From assembly GCF_018494055.1 (NCBI RefSeq), contig NZ_JABBFQ010000001.1:496001-560000 (forward strand): DNA of 64,000 bases, given 5' to 3'. Numbering within the stretch: the stretch's first letter is position 1; every line of letters starts with the position of its first letter. Origin of the DNA: Rosenbergiella epipactidis (GTDB taxonomy: Bacteria; Pseudomonadota; Gammaproteobacteria; Enterobacterales; Enterobacteriaceae). The notes beneath the pieces are model-generated. The model did no database searches. It worked only from the letters and a program-made list of their open reading frames with translations, and was not told the DNA's origin. A program made the translations under genes and the position numbers. This document shows, one piece after another, positions 28,594-38,500 of the stretch.

Positions 28594-29438
28594 ATGATTA
28601 CCTTATGTACTGCTTGTGGGACTTCTTATGCTGTCGACGCGGCTGCACCCGATCACTGTAAAATCTGCCTCGATGAACGCCAATACGTGCCGGTGAAAGG
28701 CCAACAGTGGATAGAACGTGACTTGCTTACCACAACCCATTGTAACCACTGGACCCAGCACCAACCCCAACTCTTTAGCCTACAAACTATTCCGGAGTTT
28801 GCTATCGGCCAGCGCGCGTTTATTATCCAAACCCCTGAGGGCAATATCTTATGGGATTGTATTGCCTGTCTTGATGAGGCCACTAAAACCTTAATCCATG
28901 CTTTAGGCGGCTTAACCGCCATCGCCTTATCGCATCCCCACTACTACACCACTATGCAAGATTGGGCCGCTGAATTTAACGCCCCAATTTATCTCCATAG
29001 CGATGATCAGCAATGAATTATGCGCCGCTCCCCTGCAATAAAACTGTGAGGGGAGAGAGCTTATCGTTAACCTCACAGATACGCTTAATCCGTTTAGGTG
29101 GGCACTTTGCGGGAGGAAGCGTCTTACATTGGTCGACAGAAGAGGGAGTACTCTTAGCGGGGGATATTATTCAGGTTACGCCCGGTGCCGATGCAGTCTC
29201 TTTTATGTGGAGCTATCCTAACCTGTTACCACTCCCCGCCCAGAGCGTTTGCTCGATAAGGGATCGATTAGCCCCGTTACGCTTTGCCAAAATCTATGGG
29301 GCCTTTAACGGGCAAAATATTCTGCAGCGGGGAGACGATATCGTCAGGCAATCCAGTGCAAAATATCTTTCCTGCTTACAGCCCATCGACGCATCGCCAA
29401 GCGAGGAAACACTTACGCGCGCCCACGCTACTCAGTAA
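28594..29438 (+). pseudogene. MBL-fold metallohydrolase, split by a stop and a frameshift
   Basis: Two adjacent frames (28594-29016 and 29013-29438) together make one MBL-fold protein. The first part has an N-terminal zinc-ribbon-like CTACGTSY...CKIC and ends after LSHPHYYTTMQDW and the IYLHSDDQQ segment. The second resumes with GESLSLTSQIRLIRLGGHFAGGSVLHW and LLAGDIIQVTP. In relatives a Trp follows the DDQQ-like motif; here that codon is TGA (29014-29016). About 33 nt later a TGG appears to have lost one G, shifting the frame. The family has HPHYYTTM where classical MBLs have HxHxDH. The second ATG overlaps the first stop (ATGA), so re-initiation is conceivable, but a decayed gene is more likely. 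I chose ATG 28594 because GGGAG precedes it by 6 nt. Confidence 0.8.
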
Positions 29439-29538
29439 CCTTACGCAAAGCGGCCTCACCCGCCAGCTAACGACATATTCTGATACGAAAAATCCTGTTG
29501 GCGGGTCATATAACAGCTTGGAATGCTTTTACAGAACT

Positions 29539-29571
29539 AAATAGAAATGATATTACTAACCATTCCTATTT
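29539..29571 (+). promoter_or_regulatory. Inverted repeat upstream of efeU, possible Fur-type operator
   Basis: AAATAGAAATG (29539-29549) faces CATTCCTATTT (29561-29571), an imperfect palindrome (10 of 11) 22 bp before the efeU start. The internal AATGATA matches part of a Fur box, but overall agreement with the 19-bp consensus is only about 11 of 19. Fur control is expected from the function of efeUOB, so the site is plausible but not secure. Confidence 0.35.
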
Positions 29572-29592
29572 ACATTAATTTACTTAGAGACA

Positions 29593-31119
29593 GTGACCGT
29601 GCTAGCCACCTTGGTCATCGCGTTACGTGAAGGATTAGAAGCTGTTCTAATCGTCAGTATTATCGCGACCTTTTTACGAAAAAATCAGCAATCACTAGTC
29701 CCCATGTGGTGGGGTGTCTTCGCTGCCGTATTACTTTCCCTAGCAGTAGGCGTCGGACTCAGTCTAACTGAACGCGCTTTACCCCAAGCCGAACAAGAGG
29801 CGATGGAGGCAATAATCGGCGCCATTGCGGTGATCTTCGTCAGCAGTATGATTATGTGGATGCAGCACCATGCACCACAACTGAAATATCAACTTGAGAG
29901 CGAGGCAAGCCTAGCCTTGCGCCAATCGAGCCGCTGGGCACTACCGACCATGGCTTTTCTAGCCGTGCTCAAAGAGGGTTTCGAAACCAGCGTCTTTATG
30001 TTAGCGACTTTCTCCGCCGCGCAATCATCGATCTGGGCGACTGTTGGCGCAGTGGTTGGCCTGTTACTGGCGCTAATGATCGGTTGGGGAATATATCGTG
30101 GCGGTATACGTCTTAATCTCGGTCGTTTCTTTAAAATAACCGGTATTTTCTTGGTCGTCGTGGCTGCTGGGCTAGTGGTCTCTGCCCTGCGCAGTGCTCA
30201 CGAAGCGGGTTGGCTATTGATCGGCCAACATAAGGTGTTGGACCTCTATTGGTTACTGCCAGCAGGCTCGGTCCGTGCCGCACTCATCACCGGCGTACTG
30301 GGAATCCCTGCCGACCCACGCACTGCAGAGCTACTAGGCTGGCTAAGCTATCTCGTTCTATTCGTGTTAATTTTGGCTTGGCCACAACGCTATCAGCCAA
30401 GTCCGAGGGTCGCTTACCGCCTGTTGCAGAGCCTAAGTCTCGTCACACTGGTCGGCGCAGTAATCTGTGCCAAATTACTTTCACCTCCCGCGTTCCACTT
30501 AGCGCAGTCTCTGCCGCTGGTCACGCCACAAGATGACAGCGAAGTGCCTATCGGCACCTTGGTACGCACTGCCGACGGCCTCGAGTTAACCCTTACCGGT
30601 CAGTCTACGCGCTTTATGCCCTTTAGCACCGCCGCTGTCGCGCCCGTACCGGATGAACACACCGTCACGCTTAAAGCTCAATGGCCTGATGCCCCGACTC
30701 AACTCTCGCTGGATCAAGTCATTGCACTTTATCACCAACGCGTTCCCCCTGGGTTGCATCCTCAACAGCACCCTGGTCCCTATCAAAGCCAGTGGCAGTT
30801 GAGTTGTCAGATCACGCTTACCGTGCAGCAGGGAGAAATTATCGCGGCACACAGCACCGCCAATAGCCTGTTAACCTTAAGTGGCAGTGGCTTATCATCG
30901 CCAAGACTGCTAAGTGTGACGCTATCCCCCACTGTCGTAGGCTGCCCATGGCAGACAAGTGCAGTCTGGCAACGTCACGCAAACCAAGCATTAGCTGCTT
31001 ATCAAGAGACAGAAAACGTCTACGATTTCCTGCAGCATAAGTTACCTATCGTTTTAGTGGTAATGAGCCTCGGTGCACTCGCGCTGAGCGTCCGCAGCAA
31101 AAAAAAGATCACACCATAA
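29593..31119 (+). CDS. efeU: FTR1-type iron permease EfeU with a C-terminal extension
   Basis: A 508-residue inner-membrane protein. Residues 1-275 are an FTR1 permease with seven helices and the iron motifs REGLE (12-16) and, as a variant, KEGFE (127-131). E. coli EfeU ends at about 276 residues; here an eighth helix (near 280-305) leads into a predicted periplasmic domain of about 170 residues with two cysteines (LSCQ and VGCPW), then a final membrane anchor (LPIVLVVMSLGALAL) and a basic tail. Start is GTG 29593. It is first in efeUOB, which takes up iron at low pH in E. coli. The extra domain resembles nothing I can name. Confidence 0.9.
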   Translation: MTVLATLVIALREGLEAVLIVSIIATFLRKNQQSLVPMWWGVFAAVLLSLAVGVGLSLTERALPQAEQEAMEAIIGAIAVIFVSSMIMWMQHHAPQLKYQLESEASLALRQSSRWALPTMAFLAVLKEGFETSVFMLATFSAAQSSIWATVGAVVGLLLALMIGWGIYRGGIRLNLGRFFKITGIFLVVVAAGLVVSALRSAHEAGWLLIGQHKVLDLYWLLPAGSVRAALITGVLGIPADPRTAELLGWLSYLVLFVLILAWPQRYQPSPRVAYRLLQSLSLVTLVGAVICAKLLSPPAFHLAQSLPLVTPQDDSEVPIGTLVRTADGLELTLTGQSTRFMPFSTAAVAPVPDEHTVTLKAQWPDAPTQLSLDQVIALYHQRVPPGLHPQQHPGPYQSQWQLSCQITLTVQQGEIIAAHSTANSLLTLSGSGLSSPRLLSVTLSPTVVGCPWQTSAVWQRHANQALAAYQETENVYDFLQHKLPIVLVVMSLGALALSVRSKKKITP

Positions 31120-31146
31120 CGCTCAAAACATAATGAGATAACGACT

Positions 31147-32352
31147 ATGATGAAACAGCAATTATTACGCCGCCCCGCTCTAAAATTGAGTACCCTTGCG
31201 TTCTTCTTACTGACTGTAGGCGCCTCGCATGCCGCCACAACGCCCGACGTCACGCAAGTCAATATTACCTTAACGGGCGATAACGGCGGACAATGTCAAC
31301 TCGATACGAATCAGGTCAAGGCAGGACCCGTCACCTTTAACATCGTGAATAAAACTGCCACCGCAATTACTGAGATCGAACTGCTAAGTAACAACCGTAT
31401 TTTGGGTGAAAAAGAAAACCTCGCGCCCGGCCTACCGGCGGTGAAATTTACCCTTAACCTCGAGGGTGGCAATTATCAGCTTTACTGCCCTGGCGCAGCG
31501 AAAGAATTAGTCGACTTTACCGTGAACGGCCAGCGTAGCGCACAATCCGCCGATAGCATCAGCGCCCTATTAAAACAGGGGACAGACGGTTACGGTCGCT
31601 ATGTAGAAGGTACCGTTGCTGGCATGGTCAGCGCCGTCGCGAAACTGCAAACGGCCATCAATGCGGGTCAGCTGGAGCAAGCAAAAATCGCCTACGCGCA
31701 GGCTCGCCCTTTCTACGAACGGATTGAATCTGATGTCGACGGCTTCTTACTTCCTGGCTACAAAGCGACGGATAATGCCGGCAACCTAGACTATCTCATT
31801 GATATGCGTGCGTCGAACCTCGACCCAGCAGTCGGCTGGCATGGCTTCCATGCTATTGAGCGCGACCTGTTCGAGAAAGGCAAGATTGATAAGAAAACCA
31901 AGCAAACTGCCCAAGGTTTAGTCACGCACGTTGCAGAATTAAATAAACAAGTCAAAGGTCTCACCTATAAACCTGAAGATTTAGCCAACGGTGCCGCAGA
32001 CCTGCTTGAAGAGGTGCAAAATACCAAAATTAATGGTGAGGAAGAAGCTTACAGCCATATCGATTTGGTCGACTTTGCAGGCAACGTCGAAGGGGCGATG
32101 CAAGCCTTCGCCTACTTACAGCCTGGCTTAGCAAAAATCGACCCGGCACTGACCCAACAGGTCAGCGAACAATTTAGTGCGGTGCGCAAATTGCTTGATC
32201 AGTACCGTGACAGTAAAAGTTTAGGCGGTTATCGCCCTTACACTCAGTCGCTGAAAGCAGAAAACGCGGCGAAATTAAGCCGTGCAATACAAGCCTTACA
32301 AGAGCCGCTTTCCCATATCGCTGAGAAAGTCGCTACACACGCTGGAGCCTAA
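31147..32352 (+). CDS. efeO: Periplasmic iron-uptake protein EfeO
   Basis: A 401-residue secreted protein. The signal peptide ends after GASHA (about residue 29). An N-terminal cupredoxin-like domain (to about 140) is followed by an imelysin/M75 domain with GWHGFHAIERDLF, which carries the HxxE metal site. EfeO works in the periplasm with EfeU and EfeB to bring in iron. Two consecutive ATGs (31147 and 31150) are possible starts. It lies 27 bp after efeU and 3 bp before efeB. Confidence 0.95.
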   Translation: MMKQQLLRRPALKLSTLAFFLLTVGASHAATTPDVTQVNITLTGDNGGQCQLDTNQVKAGPVTFNIVNKTATAITEIELLSNNRILGEKENLAPGLPAVKFTLNLEGGNYQLYCPGAAKELVDFTVNGQRSAQSADSISALLKQGTDGYGRYVEGTVAGMVSAVAKLQTAINAGQLEQAKIAYAQARPFYERIESDVDGFLLPGYKATDNAGNLDYLIDMRASNLDPAVGWHGFHAIERDLFEKGKIDKKTKQTAQGLVTHVAELNKQVKGLTYKPEDLANGAADLLEEVQNTKINGEEEAYSHIDLVDFAGNVEGAMQAFAYLQPGLAKIDPALTQQVSEQFSAVRKLLDQYRDSKSLGGYRPYTQSLKAENAAKLSRAIQALQEPLSHIAEKVATHAGA

Positions 32353-32355
32353 GTA

Positions 32356-33615
32356 ATGAGTCGTCACGATAAGCCACGATTTGCCCATGGCCTCGTCTCG
32401 CGTCGAAATATGTTAAAAGGATCGTTAGCCAGCGCGCTAACGCTTCCTGCCCTCTCCCCAACACTGGCCTCTGCCGCAGAGGCCAGCGAGAAGGATAATA
32501 TCGACCTCTCCCATCAGTGGCCATTTTATGGTGACCATGGGCAAGCCGGCGTTACGACACCGCCGCAACGTCATATTATGTTTATGACTTTTGATATGAC
32601 GACGCCCACTCAGCAAGCGCTGCAAATATTGCTCGCCCGCTGGTCGGCGGCCATCGCTCAATTGGTTCAGGGTGCAGCCGTCGGTACCGTCGAGCCCTCG
32701 AGAGTAGGCAGTGTTGGTACGGATACCGGCGAGGCGGTGGGGTTAGACCCCGCGTCCTTAACCGTCACCATTGGTATGGGCCCCTCGCTCTTTACCGATA
32801 CTTACGGCCTTGCCGCAAAATGCCCCCCACACTTACGGCCGCTGGCGGCATTGCCCAGTGATAATCTGCAACCAGAATTGACTGGCGGCGATCTCTCTCT
32901 GCAAGCCTGCGCCGATGATCCGCAAGTGGCCTACCATGCTATTCGCGTCTTAGCCCGCATTGCCAAAAGCACAGGAACCGCCCAAACTCGCTGGACCGTA
33001 ATGGGCTTTGGTCGGGCCTCCGCAGGCAAAGGCCAGGAGACCCCACGCAATTTATTTGGTTTTAAAGACGGTACCCGTAACTTAGTTGAGGCCGCTGAGT
33101 TTTCTCAACATGTATGGATTAAAGATGGCCCCGCTTGGCAGCAAGAAGGCAGTTACCAAGTGGTGCGTAAAATTAAGATGAACATTGAGAACTGGGATAC
33201 CGATCGCGTTAGCGATCAAAATCAGGTCTTTGGTCGCCATAAACTCTCTGGTGCGCCGCTGTCAGGCACCCATGAATTTGATCCGCCTGACTTTCACAAA
33301 CACGATAGCGAGGGCGAATTAGTGATACCGGCTACCGCGCATATTCGCTTAGCCGCACATGAAAATAATCAGGGAGTGAGGATTTTACGGCGGTCTTATA
33401 ACTACACCGATGGGTTAAATCCGTATGGGCAACTCGATGCGGGATTACTGTTTATCAGTTACCAGAATGACCCTGCCCATTTCGAAACCTTGCAGCGTAA
33501 ATTAGGGGCTTCCGATGCCCTAAATGAATATATCTCGCATATTGGTAGCGGACTATTCTTTGTGCCGCCTGCCGCAAAAGAAGGCAGTTATATCGGTGCA
33601 GCGCTTTTTAGCTAA
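32356..33615 (+). CDS. efeB: Dye-decolorizing peroxidase EfeB (Tat-exported)
   Basis: A 419-residue DyP-type heme peroxidase. The N-terminus has a Tat signal with SRRNMLKG (twin Arg at 16-17) and an ALA-rich hydrophobic part. The GxxDG motif is present as FGFKDGTRN, and a histidine-rich loop GTHEFDPPDFHKHDSEG follows. EfeB is periplasmic and is thought to oxidise Fe(II) or release iron from heme in the EfeUOB system; the latter role is debated. It is the last gene of the operon and ends just before a 12-bp stem-loop. Confidence 0.95.
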   Translation: MSRHDKPRFAHGLVSRRNMLKGSLASALTLPALSPTLASAAEASEKDNIDLSHQWPFYGDHGQAGVTTPPQRHIMFMTFDMTTPTQQALQILLARWSAAIAQLVQGAAVGTVEPSRVGSVGTDTGEAVGLDPASLTVTIGMGPSLFTDTYGLAAKCPPHLRPLAALPSDNLQPELTGGDLSLQACADDPQVAYHAIRVLARIAKSTGTAQTRWTVMGFGRASAGKGQETPRNLFGFKDGTRNLVEAAEFSQHVWIKDGPAWQQEGSYQVVRKIKMNIENWDTDRVSDQNQVFGRHKLSGAPLSGTHEFDPPDFHKHDSEGELVIPATAHIRLAAHENNQGVRILRRSYNYTDGLNPYGQLDAGLLFISYQNDPAHFETLQRKLGASDALNEYISHIGSGLFFVPPAAKEGSYIGAALFS

Positions 33616-33623
33616 AGCGTAAC

Positions 33624-33657
33624 GCGGCAGATAAGCGCGTCGTCACTTATCTGCCGC
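33624..33657. terminator. Stem-loop between convergent efeB and putP
   Basis: GCGGCAGATAAG (33624-33635) and CTTATCTGCCGC (33646-33657) form a perfect 12-bp stem with a 10-nt loop. It is placed between two converging genes, 8 bp after efeB. Neither strand has a good T tract, so termination may need other factors. Confidence 0.6.
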
Positions 33658-33686
33658 AATCAATCGCACCTGAGAACCATTCCCCG

Positions 33687-35165
33687 TTATTGCAGGTACT
33701 CTTGATTGGCCTGTTGGAAGCGATCACGCACCTGTTGTGAAGGCCCTTTTCCGCAGAGACTGACCAAGACGATCGCCACTGTCGCGAACAGGAAGCCAGG
33801 GATAATTTCGTACAAACCAAACCACGCAAACTGTTTCCAGATGATGACCGTTAACGTTCCGACAATCATACCGACCAAGGCCCCGTTACGGCTCATCCCT
33901 GACCAGCACACGCTAAGCAGGATCACCGGCCCAAATGCCGCGCCGAAACCGGCCCAAGCATAACTGACTAAGCCCAGTACCTTATTTTCTGGATTGCTGG
34001 CTAACGCTATCGCAATCAGCGCAACGATAAGCACCATTAAACGCCCTACCCATACTTTCTCGCGTTGACCCGCATTTTTACGGATGAAGCCCTTGTAGAA
34101 GTCTTCCGTTAACGCACTGGAACACACCAGCAGCTGGCAACTTAAGGTTGACATCACTGCCGCTAAAATAGCGGAAAGTAAAATACCGGCGATCCAAGGG
34201 TTAAACAGAATACGCGTTAGCTCAATAAAAATACGCTCGCTGTTACCGTTTACCTCCGCTGCCTGTGAGGGATTATCAGCAAAATAGGCAATGCCAAAGA
34301 AGCCGACCGCCACCGCGCCACCTAAACAAAGAATCATCCAAGTCATGCCGATACGACGTGCGCTACGCATAGTACGGTGGGAATCGGCAGCCATAAAACG
34401 CGCTAAAATATGCGGTTGTCCGAAATAGCCCAAGCCCCAGCCGAGTAACGAGATAATCGCCACTACGCTAAGGTTGTTGAAGATATTTAAACGCTGTGGG
34501 TCAATGTGGCGAATAACGTCTAATGAACTGTCTACGCCACCCACGGCCATTATTACCATCACTGGTGTAAGGATCAGTGCGAAAATCATTAAACTGGCTT
34601 GGACGGTATCGGTCCAACTGACCGCCAAGAACCCGCCTAAGAAGGTATACGCAATGGTTGCGGCCGCACCTGCCCAGAGGGCCGTTGTGTAGTCCATACC
34701 GAAAGTGCTTTCGAAGAGTCTCGCCCCCGCAACGATACCTGAAGCACAATAAATGGTGAAAAAGACCAGAATAATCAACGCTGAAATAACACGTAAGATT
34801 TTACTGCGGTCTTCAAAACGATGAGTGAAATAATCTGGCAGGGTTAAGGCGTTACCGTGATGCTCAGTTTGTACCCGTAGACGGCCGGCGATAATTTTCC
34901 AGTTAACCCAAGCACCGAGCACTAAACCAATCGCTATCCAACTTTCCGAAATTCCCGATAAGAAAATGGCGCCAGGTAGCCCCATTAATAACCAGCCACT
35001 CATATCTGAAGCGCCCGCCGATAACGCGGTCACTAAACTGCCCAGACTGCGACCACCCAAGATGAAATCGTCAAAGTTTTTTGTCGAGCGCCATGCCATA
35101 AAACCGATAAGTAACATTCCTGCAATATAGATACAGAACGTCACTAATAAGGGAGTGCTTACCAT
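33687..35165 (-). CDS. putP: Sodium/proline symporter PutP
   Basis: A 492-residue SSF-family transporter with about 13 membrane helices (E. coli 502). The start LLVTFCIYIAGMLLIGF, SLGSLVTALSAGASDMSGWLL and GLGYFGQPHILARFMAA are PutP signatures that include sodium- and proline-binding residues. It imports proline with Na+. It is divergent from putA across a 377-bp control region containing PutA operator motifs, so it is expected to be repressed by PutA when proline is absent. Confidence 0.97.
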   Translation of the reverse strand: MVSTPLLVTFCIYIAGMLLIGFMAWRSTKNFDDFILGGRSLGSLVTALSAGASDMSGWLLMGLPGAIFLSGISESWIAIGLVLGAWVNWKIIAGRLRVQTEHHGNALTLPDYFTHRFEDRSKILRVISALIILVFFTIYCASGIVAGARLFESTFGMDYTTALWAGAAATIAYTFLGGFLAVSWTDTVQASLMIFALILTPVMVIMAVGGVDSSLDVIRHIDPQRLNIFNNLSVVAIISLLGWGLGYFGQPHILARFMAADSHRTMRSARRIGMTWMILCLGGAVAVGFFGIAYFADNPSQAAEVNGNSERIFIELTRILFNPWIAGILLSAILAAVMSTLSCQLLVCSSALTEDFYKGFIRKNAGQREKVWVGRLMVLIVALIAIALASNPENKVLGLVSYAWAGFGAAFGPVILLSVCWSGMSRNGALVGMIVGTLTVIIWKQFAWFGLYEIIPGFLFATVAIVLVSLCGKGPSQQVRDRFQQANQEYLQ

Positions 35166-35542
35166 GATTAATCCTCTATTTTATTAGTATTATCAATGAG
35201 TTTTCCTAATTAAGATATTCTTTTTTTATCGCTGTCGTCCATCTTTTACATCATAAAAGTTGCACCGCTGGTTGCAACGAATACAAACTTTTAACATAAA
35301 AGCGATAGGCTTCACTTCACTCTTTACAAAACAGGGATCTCGATCAAATTTTTTTATGCTACAAAGCGTTTTATTTGAACTAAATCGCACTTATAACCGC
35401 TTTTAGTTTGAATAAATCCACTAGTAATTATCATTTATTTAATTTTGTTCACTTTTTTACTACAAATGGGTTGCGCTAAAGGTGCAACTCAAGAGATAGT
35501 CAAGGTGCAACCTTTTATCGACTTCTTTAATGAGGAACTGGC
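35166..35542. promoter_or_regulatory. putP-putA control region with PutA operator motifs
   Basis: E. coli PutA binds GTTGCA motifs. Here GTTGCA or its complement occurs at 35259-35264, as overlapping GTTGCAAC at 35271-35278, at 35483-35488 and at 35506-35511. A near match, GTTGCG, is at 35470-35475. They form two clusters, one near putP and one near putA, as expected for a divergent promoter pair repressed by PutA. The stretch between them is AT-rich. The motif is established for E. coli; its use here is inferred from the matching PutA DNA-binding domain. Confidence 0.8.
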
Positions 35543-38500
35543 ATGGCACACACCACCATGGGCGTAAAACTTGATGATGAAACCCGCGAACGACTTAAGC
35601 GTGCTGCGGTAAAAATAGACCGTACACCGCACTGGCTAATCAAACAGGCTATCTTTAACCTGCTTGCACAGGTTGAAGCGGGTGAAACCATTTATCCGAC
35701 GGCTTCCGCCTCATCGACTGAGCCGTCTGCCCAAGATGCCGCCGATATCGCCACGCCTTATCAGCCTTTCTTAGAGTTTGCTGAGCATGTCCTGCCACAA
35801 AGCGTCAAGCGTTCTGCAGTGACTGCCGCATGGCGTCGCCCAGAAGTGGATATGGTGCCGATGGTGCTTGAACAAGCGAAAGTGAGTCCAGAGGTTGCAG
35901 AGAAAGTCCATGCCCTAGCCCTGCACTTAAGCGAGAAATTACGTAATCAGAAAAACCAAGGCGGGCGTTCCGGATTAGTACAGAGTCTTTTGCAAGAGTT
36001 CTCCCTCTCCTCTCAGGAAGGCGTAGCATTAATGTGCTTAGCCGAAGCCCTGTTACGGATCCCCGATAAACCAACGCGTGATGCGCTTATCCGCGACAAA
36101 ATTAGCCATGGTGATTGGTCTGCGCACCTTGGTCAAAGTAATTCCATGTTCGTCAATGCAGCGACATGGGGATTGCTGGTTACCGGAAAATTGGTGTCAA
36201 CCCACAACGAAGTCAATATGTCGCGTTCCCTCAACCGTATTATCGGGAAAAGTGGTGAACCACTGATCCGTAAAGGGATCGACATGGCGATGCGCCTGAT
36301 GGGCGAACAATTTGTCACCGGCGAATCCATTGCCGAAGCCTTAGCGAATGCCCGTAAGTTAGAAGATAAAGGCTTCCGTTACTCATACGATATGCTCGGT
36401 GAAGCCGCGCTCACTGCCGAAGATGCTAAAGCCTACCTGCACTCTTACCAACAGGCGATTCATGCGATTGGTAAAGCGTCGAATGGTCGCGGTATTTATG
36501 AAGGTCCGGGCATCTCCATTAAACTTTCGGCCCTCCATCCGCGCTATCAACGCGCCCAATATGACCGTGTGATGGAAGAGCTGTATCCTATTCTTAAGTC
36601 CCTGACGCTGCTTGCCCGCGAATACGATATTGGCATCAATATCGATGCAGAAGAGGCTGACCGTCTTGAACTGTCGTTAGATTTACTTGAGAAGCTCTGT
36701 TTTGAACCCGCACTGTCTGGCTGGAACGGAATTGGCTTTGTTATTCAAGCTTACCAAAAACGCTGTCCTTTTGTGATTGATGAACTGATTGATTTGGCCG
36801 CGCGTAGCCAACGTCGTCTTATGATCCGTCTGGTTAAAGGCGCATACTGGGATAGTGAAATTAAACGTGCGCAGGTCGAAGGTCTGGAAGATTATCCGGT
36901 CTATACTCGCAAAGTGTATACCGACGCCGCCTATATTGCCTGTGCGAGAAAACTGTTAGCCGCACCTAATCTGATTTATCCGCAATTCGCTACACACAAT
37001 GCCCACAGCTTGGCGACAATCTATCAGTTGGCAGGCAATAACTACTACCCTGGCCAATACGAATTCCAATGCCTACATGGCATGGGTGAGCCACTTTATG
37101 ATCAAGTCGTCGGTAAAACGGCTGATGGGAAACTCAACCGACCATGCCGGATCTATGCCCCGGTGGGTACCCATGAAACCTTACTCGCTTACTTAGTCCG
37201 TCGCCTGTTAGAGAATGGGGCGAATACCTCCTTTGTTAACCGCGTCGCCGATAAATCGTTAAGCGTTGAAGATCTAATCGTTGACCCCGTCGCAACCATT
37301 AATACCTTCACTCGAGAGGAAGGACAGGTAGGGCTTCCGCATCCCCGTATTCCTCTGCCACGGGAACTGTATGGCAGCCGTGCTAACTCCTCAGGCTTGG
37401 ATATGGCGAATGAACATCGTTTAGCCTCGCTATCCAGCGCCCTGCTCACCACTGCTTCGCAATCGTGGGTGGCTAAACCCGTGCTGGGTGTAGAGAGTGA
37501 GCACGCAGCCGGACAACCGGTACGTAATCCCTCTTACTTAACCGATATTGTTGGCGAAGTCATTAACGCCAGCGAAGCACAAGTCGATCTCGCCTTGGAT
37601 GCGAGTCATGAAGCCAGCGCGATCTGGTTTGCAACGCCGTCTGAAGAGCGCGCAGCGATCCTAAAACGCGCAGCGATGTTAATGGAAGGTCAATTACAAA
37701 CACTGATGGGGCTGCTGGTAAGAGAAGCCGGTAAAACCTATGCCAACGCCATTGCTGAAGTGCGTGAAGCGGTTGACTTTTTAACCTACTACGCAGACCA
37801 AGTGACCCAAGATTTTGATAATGAGACCCACCGTCCTCTTGGCCCAATCGTCTGTATTAGCCCGTGGAACTTCCCGCTGGCAATCTTTACCGGTCAAGTC
37901 GCTGCGGCACTGGCAGCAGGTAATACTGTGCTGGCTAAACCGGCGGAACAGACGCCGTTAATCGCTTATCAGGCTGTATCGATCTTATTGGAAGCTGGTA
38001 TTCCGCAAGGTGTGCTGCAATTTCTCCCAGGTGATGGGGAAACGGTGGGTGCCCGTCTGGTGGCCGATAAGCGCACACGCGGGGTGATGTTTACAGGGTC
38101 GACGGCGGTTGCCACCCTGCTACAACGCGAACTGGCTAAACGCCTCGATCCCCAAGGCCGTCCGATCCCACTTATCGCTGAGACCGGTGGGATTAACGCG
38201 ATGGTGGTCGACTCCTCCGCGCTGACTGAACAAGTCGTGGTCGATATTGTGGCCTCCGCTTTTGATAGTGCCGGCCAACGTTGCTCCGCATTACGTTTAC
38301 TGTGTTTACAGGAAGATATCGCGGACCACACGCTTAAAATGTTACGAGGAGCCATGGCAGAATATCGTGTCGGTAATCCAGAATTGCTGACCACCGATAT
38401 TGGCCCGGTGATCGATGAAGAGGCACGGGATAATATTGTTAATCATATTGACGATATGCGGCAGCGTGGCTTTAAGGTGACCCAATTCAGCTGGCATGGT

